A DNA stretch of 64,000 nucleotides from Azospirillum rugosum (lineage in GTDB: Bacteria > Pseudomonadota > Alphaproteobacteria > Azospirillales > Azospirillaceae), in contig NZ_JAGINP010000009.1 in the NCBI RefSeq assembly GCF_017876155.1, forward strand, positions 62,001 through 126,000, read 5' to 3'. The stretch's first letter is position 1. Each line of letters opens with the position of its first letter. Positions 43,019-51,714 of the stretch are shown piece after piece. Both the position numbers and the translations under genes were made by a program. The notes beneath the pieces were generated by a model that saw nothing but the letters and a program-made list of their open reading frames with translations, was not told the DNA's origin and did no database searches.

Positions 43019-43912
43019 ATGATGGACTGGGACAAGCTTCGGGTCTTCCACGCCGTGGCCGAGGCTGGAAGTTTCACGCACGCCGGCGAAACGCTGAACC
43101 TCAGCCAGTCGGCGGTGAGCCGCCAGATCAGCGCGCTGGAGGAAAGCCTTGGGGTGCCGCTGTTTCACCGGCACGCCCGCGGCCTGATCCTGACGGAGCA
43201 GGGGGAGCTGCTGCACCGCACGGCGCGCGACGTGTTCGCGAAGCTGTCGATGACCGAGGCGATGCTGACCGAAAGCCGGGAGCATCCGAAGGGCCCGCTG
43301 CGCGTCACCACCACGGTGGCCTTCGGCTCGACCTGGCTGACGCCGCGCGTCAACGAGTTCCTGTCGATCTACCCGGACATCCAGCTGACGCTGCTGATCG
43401 ACGACAACGAGCTGGACCTGGCCATGCGCGAGGCGGACATCGCCATCCGCATGAACACGCCGCGCCAGCCCGACCTGATCCAGCGCCACCTGATGTCGGT
43501 GCATTTCCACCTCTACGCCCACCAGAGCTACCTGAAGAAGCGCGGCGCGCCGAAGGTGGCCGCGGACCTGGACGGGCACGACATCATCGCCTACCCGCCG
43601 GACGTGCGGGCGCCGATCGCCAACGTGAACTGGATCATGGAGGTGGGAGACCCCGCCCCCAACGCCCGCCGCCCGATTCTGCAGGTCAACAGCAACTACG
43701 CCATCTACCGCGCGGTGGAGAGTGGTCTGGGCATCGCCGCCCTGCCCGACTACCTGGTGAGCGACAGCAAGGACCTGACCCGCGTGCTGCCGGACATCGA
43801 CGGCCCGAAGGTCGACGCCTACTTCGTGTACGCCGAGGAACTGCGCCATTCCAAGCGCATCGCCGTGTTCCGCGACTTCCTGGTCAAGAAGGTCGCCGAG
43901 TCCGCTTTTTGA
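43019..43912 (+). CDS. LysR-family transcriptional regulator
   Basis: This 297-residue regulator has an N-terminal winged helix-turn-helix (MDWDKLRVFHAVAEAGSFTH, LNLSQSAVSRQISALEESLG) and a periplasmic-binding-like effector domain from about residue 90 to 295. Two ATG codons in a row open the gene; either may be used. The target genes are not evident, as no divergent neighbour is present. The DUF2442 gene and a likely small RNA lie downstream. Confidence 0.9.
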   Translation: MMDWDKLRVFHAVAEAGSFTHAGETLNLSQSAVSRQISALEESLGVPLFHRHARGLILTEQGELLHRTARDVFAKLSMTEAMLTESREHPKGPLRVTTTVAFGSTWLTPRVNEFLSIYPDIQLTLLIDDNELDLAMREADIAIRMNTPRQPDLIQRHLMSVHFHLYAHQSYLKKRGAPKVAADLDGHDIIAYPPDVRAPIANVNWIMEVGDPAPNARRPILQVNSNYAIYRAVESGLGIAALPDYLVSDSKDLTRVLPDIDGPKVDAYFVYAEELRHSKRIAVFRDFLVKKVAESAF

Positions 43913-43960
43913 TCGGACCGTCTGCCCACAAAGGCAGCGTGCAATAGCGCTGCCGCGCCG

Positions 43961-43994
43961 GGTGGTGATGCCCTTATCCTTTGGCATCACCACC
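43961..43994 (+). terminator. hairpin after the LysR gene
   Basis: GGTGGTGATGCC and its exact inverse GGCATCACCACC form a 12-pair stem with a 10-base loop, 49 bases after the LysR stop. There is no T-run directly behind it, so it may be a Rho-independent terminator of low efficiency or an mRNA stabiliser. Confidence 0.55.
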
Positions 43995-44035
43995 ATCGTT
44001 GTGAGATTTCCTTTTACAAAATCAACGACTTGGAA

Positions 44036-44252
44036 GCCATGCGGATATCGCATGGCCGATTTTGCGATTCGGGGGTGGAATCATTTGGGCAGAATGGTCA
44101 ATTCTTGAGCGTTGGATGTTGCGCCGCAGCATCCGGCGTTTCGTCCCGGAAGCTCGCTTCCGGGGTTGGGTCTTCGGACCCAGCGTCTCCCAGACGTGAA
44201 GCCTCCCTGTTCAACTCGCCGGCAACCCAACGGGTTCGCCGGCGGTTTTTTT
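44036..44252 (+). ncRNA. predicted structured small RNA with its own terminator
   Basis: No open frame explains this stretch, yet it holds a run of strong hairpins. These are 44036-44056 (GCCATGCG/CGCATGGC), 44114-44134 (GGATG/CATCC with inner TGC/GCA), 44145-44164 (CCCGGAAG-CTCG-CTTCCGGG), 44167-44182 (TGGGTC-TTCG-GACCCA) and 44184-44196 (CGTCT/AGACG). A single-stranded CCTCCC at 44202-44207 follows, then a bulged 12-pair terminator with seven T. The 5' end is uncertain and could be nearer 44105. The free CCTCCC could pair with Shine-Dalgarno sequences. The RNA family was not identified. Confidence 0.6.
44217..44252 (+). terminator. intrinsic terminator of the predicted small RNA
   Basis: CGCCGGCAACCC-AAC-GGGTTcGCCGGCG (one bulged base) followed by GTTTTTTT, one of the strongest terminators in the window. 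No protein gene on the plus strand ends within 300 bases upstream. Confidence 0.9.
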
Positions 44253-44292
44253 ATGGGGATGGCGCCGGGGGCTCAGGGGGAACAGCGCGCGC

Positions 44293-44811
44293 CTACTCGG
44301 CCGCCGCTGGCGGGCGTCCATTGCGCCGTGGATGGAAGTGGGCGGTGAAAAAAAGCGGGTCGCGGTCCATGGCCCGGCAGGCGATTGCGACGCCTCGTGG
44401 CACGCGGGTGGCGCCCGACTTGTAGTTCATCCAGGTGTTCACGGCGACGTCGAGAAGGTCTGCGGCCTCCTGGTTGGAAATCCGATGGCGGTCCTGCCAC
44501 GCCGCGATCTCGGCCGCGCCGAACGGAGCCTGCTGCTCGGCCAGAAGTTCCAGGTGCAGGGTGTCGATGGACAGATCCTCGTTGCCCGCCCACTGGACGG
44601 ACGCGCCGAACTCGCCCACTTCCGGCTGGCGGAACATCGCGTCGTCGCGCAGTTCCGCAACATCATGCAACCCGATCCAGCCTGACAGGTCCACCCGCGC
44701 CGACGTGCCGTCGGTCCACCGAATGCGCAGGACATGACCGGGTTCGGCGGCCACGGTGGCAATCCGCAAAATGGGTCGCGGATCGGAGCCGTGGGCCATT
44801 TCGTCGCTCAT
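44293..44811 (-). CDS. DUF2442 protein with C-terminal helix-turn-helix
   Basis: This 172-residue protein has a DUF2442 domain (about 15-90, VLRIRWTDGTSARVDLSGWI) joined to an Xre-like helix-turn-helix (about 110-155, ISNQEAADLLDVAVNTWMNY). DUF2442 proteins are often antitoxin-like partners of DUF4160 proteins. Here the upstream partner is a 45-residue peptide whose stop overlaps this start (ATGA). The ATG at 44811 is preferred over a longer open frame. A DNA-binding, self-regulating role is likely. Confidence 0.75.
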   Translation of the reverse strand: MSDEMAHGSDPRPILRIATVAAEPGHVLRIRWTDGTSARVDLSGWIGLHDVAELRDDAMFRQPEVGEFGASVQWAGNEDLSIDTLHLELLAEQQAPFGAAEIAAWQDRHRISNQEAADLLDVAVNTWMNYKSGATRVPRGVAIACRAMDRDPLFFTAHFHPRRNGRPPAAAE

Positions 44812-44945
44812 GCTGCCTCCGTCACATCGGGTAAAGCGGGTTGACCCGATTCCATTCGGTGACCAGCAACGCGCGGCTTTTCGATGACCCAGGCCTGGAC
44901 CTGCTCCCACATGGCTTTGGTCATCGCGCCTCGTAGGATCACCAT
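44808..44945 (-). CDS. hypothetical 45-residue protein co-translated with the DUF2442 gene
   Basis: A small protein starting MVILRGAMTKAMWEQVQAWV, with AAAGGA a few bases before the ATG. Its stop codon overlaps the next start by four bases, which supports it being a gene. It is not recognisable as DUF4160, the usual DUF2442 partner; it may be a shortened remnant or an unrelated small regulator. A terminator hairpin lies 30 bases upstream. Confidence 0.45.
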   Translation of the reverse strand: MVILRGAMTKAMWEQVQAWVIEKPRVAGHRMESGQPALPDVTEAA

Positions 44946-44974
44946 CGGGTCCTTTGAGGCAAGCAAACGCAAGA

Positions 44975-45001
44975 GGCGGAGGACGCCGCCCGTCCTCCGC
45001 C
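44975..45001 (-). terminator. terminator of the universal stress protein gene
   Basis: GGCGGAGGACG and its inverse form an 11-pair hairpin with a five-base loop, about 40 bases after the stop codon on the minus strand. It is followed by TCTTGCGTTTGC. Confidence 0.65.
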
Positions 45002-45039
45002 CCCTGCTCACACGCCAGCCCTGACGGCCCGGCCGGCCC

Positions 45040-45879
45040 TCAGTGGCTCATCAGCACCGGGACGGTCATGTGCTCCAGCATGAAGCGGGTCATGCCGCCC
45101 AGCACCTGCTCCCGCAGGCGGGATCGCCCGTAGGCGCCCATCACCACGAGGTCGCAGGACTCGTCGGACACGGTGTTCAGCAGCGTGTCGCCGGGGTCGA
45201 CCTGGTCGGTGGAGACGCGCGTCGCCTCGACCCGGCAGCCGTGCCGGGACAGGTTGCGGGCGATGTCTGCCCCCGGCTCGTCCCCGATCCCGGTGGCGCC
45301 GGGCTTCGGGTTGACCGCCAGGAGCACCACCCGCTTGGCCGCGGCGAGCAGCGGCAGGGCGTCGGCGACCGCGCGCGCCGCCTCGCGGCTGCCGTTCCAG
45401 CCGACCAGCACGCGCTCGCCCACCCGGTAGAAGCTGCCGACGTAGGGCACCACCAGCAGGGGACGCCCGCATTCGAACACCAGATCCTGCGGCAGCACGA
45501 CCGGACGGTCGCGGTCGCGCCGGGGGTCGACCTGCCCGACGACCACGAGGTCGGCGTAGCGCCCGTGCAGCGCCGCCGCGTCGGTCGGGTTGCCGTGCGC
45601 CAGCCGCCATTCGGACCGGTCGGTCAGGCCGTGCCGGCGCATCGCGGCGTCGAACAGCGCCTCGGCCTTGGCCGCCAGTTCCTGCGCGTAGCGGCGCTGG
45701 TTGTCGCGCACCTCCTCCGGCAGCTCGGACTCGATGTAGCCGGGAAGGACGATCGGGGTGACGGCGTACAGGCCGGTGACATGCCCGTCGTTGCGGGCGG
45801 CAAGCTGGGCGGCAACGTCGATTCGCGCCGCCGAGGCCGCGCTGTCGTCGACCACAACCAGCAGATCTTTGAACGCCAT
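45040..45879 (-). CDS. tandem universal stress protein
   Basis: This 279-residue cytoplasmic protein has two UspA domains. The first starts MAFKDLLVVVDDSAASAARI. The second starts near residue 155 (RVLVGWNGSREAARAVADAL) and ends with the ATP-binding GxGxxxxxxxGS-like region VMGAYGRSRLREQVLGGMTR. Tandem Usp proteins respond to starvation, oxidants or low oxygen. The ATG at 45879 opens the first domain. It is a single gene with its own terminator. Confidence 0.9.
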   Translation of the reverse strand: MAFKDLLVVVDDSAASAARIDVAAQLAARNDGHVTGLYAVTPIVLPGYIESELPEEVRDNQRRYAQELAAKAEALFDAAMRRHGLTDRSEWRLAHGNPTDAAALHGRYADLVVVGQVDPRRDRDRPVVLPQDLVFECGRPLLVVPYVGSFYRVGERVLVGWNGSREAARAVADALPLLAAAKRVVLLAVNPKPGATGIGDEPGADIARNLSRHGCRVEATRVSTDQVDPGDTLLNTVSDESCDLVVMGAYGRSRLREQVLGGMTRFMLEHMTVPVLMSH

Positions 45880-46321
45880 GGCGATTCTCCCTGATGGCCG
45901 CGCGGGGCAAGGCCGGGAATGCCGGGCATTCGAGTGCGCCGCCACTCGCGCGTTGGTCGAAATTATAGCTCCGCCCCAGCCCATCGGCGATGATCAGAAT
46001 GGAGAACGCAGGCATGACGTCTCTGCGCTTCGCCGGCCCCGGCTTCGGCCGGCGGCAACCGAATGCACGTATACGAATCAACCCGTTGGCCGCCACCCGC
46101 CGATTGCACCGCAGCGCGCAACGAAAACACTCCTGAACTTATCATCCGGTCAACCTGGGTTTGCAGGAATACTGGGGTATGAGAACCCTCCGGCTCAGGC
46201 CCGAACAATAGAGCGTCGGAGCAAATTGCCATTTCCGGTGGCTTTGGTTTTGACGCGCGGGCGATGTTTCGCGTAATTGTTGGATATTGATTTTCCAACG
46301 GTGCCCCGACCTCTCTCGCCC
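45880..46321. other. divergent intergenic region, no gene seen
   Basis: About 440 bases between the stress protein gene and the EAL-domain gene, which run in opposite directions. Both promoters should lie here. No credible open frame, repeat family or regulatory dyad was recognised. Confidence 0.4.
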
Positions 46322-48070
46322 ATGAAGCCGGATCCTCAAATCGTCGCGCTGGCCGCAGCCCTGTCCGGCACCGAAGGCGGCGCTCCGGCGCTGGACACGC
46401 TGCGCCAGGTCCTCGACATCCTGCCGGTGATGGTCGCCCTGATGGACCGGGAGCGACGGCACGTCTACGCCAACCGCGCGTATCTGGAACGGATGGGGCG
46501 CACGGCGGACGACATCCTCGGCCTGACCGTCGGCGACCTCCTGGGCCCCGACACGCTGCGCGGCACCCAGGACACGGCCGAGCGCGCGCTGAAGGGCGAG
46601 GTGGTGCAGGCGGAGGGCTGGCTGCCCCGCGCCGGCGGCGGGAACGACTATGTGGTGCGCATGCATGTGCCGCACCGCGGCCCGGACGGCGCGGTCGCCG
46701 GCTATTTCGTCATCATGCAGAACATGACGGACCGCCGGCGCACGCAGGACGACCTGTTCCGGCTGGCCTACTACGACCCGGTGACCGGGCTGGCGAACCG
46801 GCTGCTGCTGGTCAAGCACATGGGCGACTTCCACACGATGGGGGAGCCCTTCACGGTCGTCATCGTCGATTTCGACCGGTTCGTGGACATCCGCACCAGC
46901 CTGGGCCAGGGCTTCGCCAACGAGATCCTGAGCGACGTGGCGACGCGGCTCAGCAACCAGGCCGGCGCGGTCGACCTGATCGCCCGCATCAGCGACCACG
47001 CCTTCGCCCTGCTGATCGGCGGGCTGTGCGACCCCGCCGCCATCGAGCCGCGGCTGGAGGTCATCGCCGCGCTGGTGCGGTCGGCGCGGTCCAGCTCCGG
47101 CGCCTCGGTCTTCCTGTCGGCGAGCATCGGCGTGGCCTGCGCCAGCGCCGCGCACGAGCGCGCGGAGGACGTGCTGCGCGACGCGGAGATCGCCACCGGC
47201 CGCGCCCGCGAGCAGGGCGGCGGCCGCCATTCCTGGTTCGACCCGGCGATGCACGCGCGGGTGGTGGAGCAGGTGCGGCTGGAGCACGACCTGCGCCGCG
47301 CGCTGGAGCGCGGCGAGGAGCTGTGGGTCGCCTACCAGCCGATCGTGGAGATGGTGACCGGCGGCCTGGCCGGCTTCGAGGCGCTGGTCCGCTGGAACCA
47401 TCCGGAACGCGGCAACATCCCCCCCGGCGTCTTCATCCCGATCGCCGAGAGCACCGGCCTGATCGTCACGCTGGGCGCCTGGGTGCTGCGCGAGGCCTGC
47501 CGGCAGATCGCCGACTGGCAGGAGAAGCGGCTTCCCGGCTCCGCCGCCCTGTTCATGAGCGTCAACCTGTCCACCCGCCAGCTGAACGACCCGGACGTGG
47601 TGCCGCTGGTCCGCGACGTGCTGCGGGAGACGGGGGCCGAGCCCTCCTGGATCAAGCTGGAGATCACCGAGAGCGCGGTGATGGAGAAGGCCGACCAGGC
47701 CATCCAGCTGCTGCAGAGCCTGCGCGGCCTGGGCATCAAGATGTCCATCGACGATTTCGGCACCGGCTATTCGTCGCTGTCCTACCTGCACAAGCTGCCG
47801 ATCGACAGCCTGAAGGTGGACCGCTCCTTCGTCATGGCCATGCACCAGTCGGAGGAGAACCGCGCCATCGTCCGCATCATCATGGACCTGGCGCGCCTGC
47901 TCGGCTTCGACGTCATCGCCGAGGGCATCGAGACCAGCGCCGACGCCAACCTGCTGCGGGCGCTCGCCTGCGACTACGGCCAGGGCTACCACTTCGCCCG
48001 GCCCCTGCCCGCCGCCGACGCGGAAGCCCTGGTCGGCGCGGAGCATCTGCCCTGGCAGGAGCCGCGGTAA
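46322..48070 (+). CDS. PAS-GGDEF-EAL protein, probable cyclic-di-GMP phosphodiesterase
   Basis: This 582-residue signalling protein has a PAS domain (about 30-140), a GGDEF domain (about 148-308) and an EAL domain (about 320-575). The cyclase signature is lost: RxGGDEF reads RISDHAF at 222-228. The EAL domain looks intact: Glu353 in FEALVRWNHPERG, later KLEITESAVM, the IDDFGTGYSS loop and EGIET. It should therefore degrade cyclic di-GMP, with the PAS and inactive GGDEF domains as sensors. The ATG at 46322 is used; an in-frame TTG at 46277 is a possible earlier start. Confidence 0.88.
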   Translation: MKPDPQIVALAAALSGTEGGAPALDTLRQVLDILPVMVALMDRERRHVYANRAYLERMGRTADDILGLTVGDLLGPDTLRGTQDTAERALKGEVVQAEGWLPRAGGGNDYVVRMHVPHRGPDGAVAGYFVIMQNMTDRRRTQDDLFRLAYYDPVTGLANRLLLVKHMGDFHTMGEPFTVVIVDFDRFVDIRTSLGQGFANEILSDVATRLSNQAGAVDLIARISDHAFALLIGGLCDPAAIEPRLEVIAALVRSARSSSGASVFLSASIGVACASAAHERAEDVLRDAEIATGRAREQGGGRHSWFDPAMHARVVEQVRLEHDLRRALERGEELWVAYQPIVEMVTGGLAGFEALVRWNHPERGNIPPGVFIPIAESTGLIVTLGAWVLREACRQIADWQEKRLPGSAALFMSVNLSTRQLNDPDVVPLVRDVLRETGAEPSWIKLEITESAVMEKADQAIQLLQSLRGLGIKMSIDDFGTGYSSLSYLHKLPIDSLKVDRSFVMAMHQSEENRAIVRIIMDLARLLGFDVIAEGIETSADANLLRALACDYGQGYHFARPLPAADAEALVGAEHLPWQEPR

Positions 48071-48165
48071 GGCCCCACCCCCTTTTTCCAATTTCCGGCC
48101 ACGCGCCACCCTGCCGTGCGACGCGCGGCGGGGATGACCGCGTTGTGAGTTTGCCCGAAGGGGGT

Positions 48166-48194
48166 TTGTCGGAAAGCCGTTCCCTGCGTATGAT
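48166..48194 (+). promoter_or_regulatory. likely promoter of the aminotransferase gene
   Basis: TTGTCG and TATGAT are separated by exactly 17 bases, about 75 bases before the aminotransferase ATG. This is close to the housekeeping sigma consensus. Confidence 0.55.
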
Positions 48195-48267
48195 CGGCGG
48201 TGCCGTTTAACATTTCGAACACCGGCAGCAAAAACACCGGCGGCGAACACAGGGAAAGAGACACACC

Positions 48268-49674
48268 ATGACCGGAACTTCGGCCACCGACGCCCCAACG
48301 TCCAGCGGCGCGGCGGGCAACTCCGCGGCGAGCCGCGACAAGGCGTACTTCCTGCACCCCTACACCAACCTGCACCTGCACGAGACCCAGGGTCCGCTGA
48401 TCGTGGAGCGCGGCGACGGCGTGCGCGTCTACGATGACGGCGGCAAGGAATACATCGAGGGGCTGGCCAGCCTCTGGTGCGTGTCGCTGGGCTGGGGCGA
48501 GGAACGGCTGGTCGAGGCGGCGACGCGGCAGATGCGGAAGCTGCCCACCTACCACGTCTTCGGGCACAAGAGCCACGAGCCGGGCATCGACCTGGCGGAA
48601 CGGCTGATCAAGCTGGCCCCGGTGCCGATGTCCAAGGTGTTCTTCGCCAACTCCGGGTCGGAGGCGAACGACACGGTCATCAAGCTGATCTGGTACTACA
48701 ACAACGCGCTCGGCCGGCCGGAGAAGAAGAAGATCCTGTCGCGCGTGAAGGCCTACCACGGCGTCACCGTGGCGACGGCCAGCCTGACCGGGCTGCCGAA
48801 CAACCACCGCGACTTCGACCTGCCGATCGCGCGCATCCTGCACGCCGACTGCCCGCACCACTACCATTTCGCCGAGCCGGGCGAGACGGAGGAGGACTTC
48901 GCCACCCGCCTGGCCGAGAGCCTGGAGGCGCAGATCCTGGCGGAGGGGCCGGACACCATCGCCGCCATGTTCGCCGAGCCGGTCATGGGGGCTGGCGGCG
49001 TGATCGTGCCGCCGGCCACCTATTTCCCGAAGATCCAGGCGGTGTTGAAGAAATACGACATCCTGCTGGTCGCCGACGAGGTGATCTGCGGCTTCGGCCG
49101 CACCGGCAATTTCTGGGGCAGCCAGACCATGGGCATGCAGCCGGACATCCTGTCCTGCGCCAAGCAGCTGTCGTCCGGCTACCTGCCGATCTCCGCGGTC
49201 ATGGTCAGCGAAAAGATCTACCAGGCCTGCGTGGACGAGAGCAAAAAGATCGGCACCTTCGGTCACGGCTACACCTACTCCGCCCACCCCGTGGCGGCTG
49301 CGGTGGCCATCGAGACGCTGAAGATCTACGAGGAGCGGGACACGGTCGGCCATGTCCGCGCGGTCGCCCCGCTGTTCCAGCGCCGGCTGAAGGCGCTGGC
49401 CGACCACCCGCTGGTCGGCGAGGCGCGCGGCGTCGGGCTGATCGGCGCCATCGAGCTGGTGGCCGACAAGGCGACCAAGGCGCCCTTCGAGCCGGTGGGC
49501 CGCGCCGGCGCCACGCTCAACGCGCTGGCGCAGGAGAACGGCCTGATCCTGCGCGCCATGGGCGACAGCGTGGCACTCTGCCCGCCGCTGGTCATCGGGG
49601 AGGAGGACATCAACACGATGTTCGACCGCCTGGCCGCGGCGCTCGACGCGGCGGTGCCGGTCCTGCGCGGGTAA
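48268..49674 (+). CDS. class III aminotransferase (putrescine/taurine-pyruvate type)
   Basis: This 468-residue PLP enzyme of the class III omega-aminotransferases shows FFANSGSEANDTVIKLIWYY, AMFAEPVMGAGGVIVPPATY, ADEVICGFGRTGNFWGSQ and the PLP lysine in SCAKQLSSGYLPISAVMV. It resembles enzymes that use pyruvate as acceptor for diamines, taurine or beta-alanine. The amine donor cannot be told from sequence. The N-terminal 22 residues are a low-complexity Ala/Ser/Thr tail. It stands alone between the EAL protein and a small hypothetical gene. Confidence 0.9.
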   Translation: MTGTSATDAPTSSGAAGNSAASRDKAYFLHPYTNLHLHETQGPLIVERGDGVRVYDDGGKEYIEGLASLWCVSLGWGEERLVEAATRQMRKLPTYHVFGHKSHEPGIDLAERLIKLAPVPMSKVFFANSGSEANDTVIKLIWYYNNALGRPEKKKILSRVKAYHGVTVATASLTGLPNNHRDFDLPIARILHADCPHHYHFAEPGETEEDFATRLAESLEAQILAEGPDTIAAMFAEPVMGAGGVIVPPATYFPKIQAVLKKYDILLVADEVICGFGRTGNFWGSQTMGMQPDILSCAKQLSSGYLPISAVMVSEKIYQACVDESKKIGTFGHGYTYSAHPVAAAVAIETLKIYEERDTVGHVRAVAPLFQRRLKALADHPLVGEARGVGLIGAIELVADKATKAPFEPVGRAGATLNALAQENGLILRAMGDSVALCPPLVIGEEDINTMFDRLAAALDAAVPVLRG

Positions 49675-49696
49675 GCGGTCCGGGAACGTCCCCAAA

Positions 49697-49725
49697 GGCC
49701 GCCGTCCGCCCCGGCGGAGGCGGCC
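49697..49725. terminator. hairpin between convergent genes
   Basis: GGCCGCC-GT-CCGCC-CC-GGCGG-A-GGCGGCC forms a nearly continuous 12-pair stem just after the aminotransferase stop and before the convergent gene's end. It could serve both; the T-rich side is weak. Confidence 0.55.
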
Positions 49726-49737
49726 CTTCCCGCGGTA

Positions 49738-50088
49738 TCAGCTCCGCGCGGTGTTGATGACCATGGTCGAGGCGACGATGCCCCGAGTCAGCGCGTCGGC
49801 CGTTAGGGACTCAGGCGTCGGCCAGATCATCCGCCCGTTCACCTCGACGAAACGGCCATGGTGGACGGCCATGTAGCCGCCGACGCTGGCCATGTAGATG
49901 ACCCGGGCCAAACGTTCCGTGGGGGCTGGTTCGGCCGGCGGCTGCCCGCTGCCGCCCTGGATCACGCGCCAGGATTGCGGCCGGCCGTGGCCCATTCCGC
50001 GGTTCTTTTCGCTGTTCATGCCGGTGTCGTGCATCGCATTGGTCGTTTGCCAAGCAGGCCGCCCGCTCGCCCGTGTGATCGAAGCCAT
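49738..50088 (-). CDS. hypothetical protein, 116 residues
   Basis: This small protein starts MASITRASGRPAWQTTNAMH and has no signal peptide or membrane helix. Its C-terminal part (RVIYMASVGGYMAVHHGRFV, MIWPTPESLTADAL) looks folded, but no family was recognised. TGGAGG lies eight bases before the ATG at 50088. It is convergent with the aminotransferase gene. Confidence 0.55.
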   Translation of the reverse strand: MASITRASGRPAWQTTNAMHDTGMNSEKNRGMGHGRPQSWRVIQGGSGQPPAEPAPTERLARVIYMASVGGYMAVHHGRFVEVNGRMIWPTPESLTADALTRGIVASTMVINTARS

Positions 50089-50488
50089 GGCACGCCTCCA
50101 CACTCGAATTGTGGGTATCGTGGCATCGATCATTTCTGGCCGTCCATAAGCCGATGCGCGTATCGGACAAAAGATAGAAGTCTAAGAATTGCCGTGTTGC
50201 AGAAGCCAAACACAGCCTGCACGTCCTTCGCGTCCGGCAACATTTGCGTCATCTAGGAAATGTTTTTTGCACCAGCGACATGGGAATGGGGCCGGTGCCG
50301 GCGCGCGGGAAGGGACGGATTCCATCGTCCGACGGGCAAAGCTTTTGACTTCGGTCAATGCCGGGTGGCAAGTCGGCAACGATCATGCCATCTTCACAAG
50401 GTGCTAGGCCAAGGTGCCAGGTCAGATGACTTATTGGACCACCGGCCGAGCCCCAGCCTTCCCGGACGACCGTGAACGGACACGCGCG
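50089..50488 (+). other. divergent region upstream of hemA
   Basis: About 400 bases without a supported gene. It contains an FNR-type box at 50345-50358. AACATTT/AAATGTT (50239-50264) has a 12-base loop followed by T residues; it may be a weak terminator of a short plus-strand transcript. The rest shows no structure I can name. Confidence 0.4.
50345..50358. promoter_or_regulatory. FNR/FixK-type box upstream of hemA
   Basis: TTGAC-TTCG-GTCAA is a perfect dyad of the same half-sites as the box in front of hemN at 30593. It lies about 130 bases upstream of the hemA ATG. Confidence 0.7.
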
Positions 50489-51703
50489 ATGGACTACGAG
50501 AGCTTCTTCCGCAACCAGATCGGCACCCTCAAGCAGGACGGCCGCTATCGGGTTTTCGCCAACCTGGAGCGCCACGCGGGGAGCTTTCCGAAGGCGACGT
50601 TCCGCGACGACGCCGGTCGCGAGCGCGAGGTGACGGTCTGGTGCTCCAACGACTATCTCGGCATGGGCCAGAACCCGGTGGTGCTGCAGGCCATGCACGA
50701 GGCGATCGACGGGGTCGGCGCCGGCGCCGGCGGCACGCGCAACATCTCCGGCACCAACGTCTACCACGTGCTGCTGGAGCGCGAGCTGGCCGACCTCCAT
50801 GCCAAAGAGGCGGCGCTGCTGTTCACGTCGGGCTACGTGTCGAACGACGCGACGCTGGGCACGCTGGGCAAGCTGCTGCCGAACTGCGTGATCCTGTCGG
50901 ACGCGCTGAACCACAACTCGATGATCACCGGCATCCGCAACAGTGGGGCCGAGAAGCACATCTTCCGCCACAACGACCCCAAGCACCTGGACGAACTGCT
51001 GTCGCAGATCGCGCCGGGCCGGCCCAAGGTCGTGGCCTTCGAGAGCGTCTATTCCATGGACGGTGACGTCGCCCCCATCCACGACCTCTGCGACGTCGCG
51101 GAGAAGCACGGGGCGATGACCTACCTGGACGAGGTGCACGCGGTCGGCATGTACGGCCCGCGCGGCGCCGGCGTGGCGGAGCGCGACGGCGCCATGGACC
51201 GGCTGACCATCATCGAGGGCACGCTGGGCAAGGCTTTCGGCGTGCAGGGCGGCTACATCACCGGGTCGACCGCGCTGGTCGACTGCATCCGCAGCTTCGC
51301 CGCCGGCTTCATCTTCTCCACCTCGCTGTCGCCGGTGCTGGCCGCCGGTGCGCTCGCCAGCATCCGCTACCTGAAGCGGAGCCAGGTGGAGCGCGACCGC
51401 CACCAGGAGCGCGCGGCCACGCTGAAGCGCCTGCTGGGCGACGCCGGCCTGCCGGTGATGCCGTCGGCCAGCCACATCGTCCCGGTGATGGTGGGCGACG
51501 CCCACCGCTGCAAGCGCGCGTCGGACGAACTGATGGAGCGGCACGACATCTATGTGCAGCCCATCAACTACCCGACCGTGCCGCGCGGGGCGGAGCGCCT
51601 GCGCTTCACCCCGACCCCGCTGCACAGCGACGCCGACATGGAGCGCCTGGTCGAGGCCATGCTCGACGTGTGGAGCCGCCTGGACCTGCGGCTGGCGGCG
51701 TAA
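50489..51703 (+). CDS. hemA: 5-aminolevulinate synthase
   Basis: This 404-residue PLP enzyme condenses glycine with succinyl-CoA, the first step of heme synthesis in alphaproteobacteria. It opens [20 protein letters not shown] and has [59 protein letters not shown] and the PLP lysine in [14 protein letters not shown]. These features separate it from related oxoamine synthases such as BioF. The length is typical. The FNR-type box upstream suggests it is induced at low oxygen together with hemN. Confidence 0.96.
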   Translation: MDYESFFRNQIGTLKQDGRYRVFANLERHAGSFPKATFRDDAGREREVTVWCSNDYLGMGQNPVVLQAMHEAIDGVGAGAGGTRNISGTNVYHVLLERELADLHAKEAALLFTSGYVSNDATLGTLGKLLPNCVILSDALNHNSMITGIRNSGAEKHIFRHNDPKHLDELLSQIAPGRPKVVAFESVYSMDGDVAPIHDLCDVAEKHGAMTYLDEVHAVGMYGPRGAGVAERDGAMDRLTIIEGTLGKAFGVQGGYITGSTALVDCIRSFAAGFIFSTSLSPVLAAGALASIRYLKRSQVERDRHQERAATLKRLLGDAGLPVMPSASHIVPVMVGDAHRCKRASDELMERHDIYVQPINYPTVPRGAERLRFTPTPLHSDADMERLVEAMLDVWSRLDLRLAA

Positions 51704-51714
51704 GGTCCGGGCGC

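Noticed and set aside
46142..48298. 718-codon open frame antisense to the EAL-domain gene
   Set aside because: Opposite-strand shadow of a gene with three recognisable domains.
50489..51703. 8-amino-7-oxononanoate synthase (BioF) instead of HemA
   Set aside because: The N-terminus, [11 protein letters not shown] and [10 protein letters not shown] segments match 5-aminolevulinate synthase, and no biotin genes are near.
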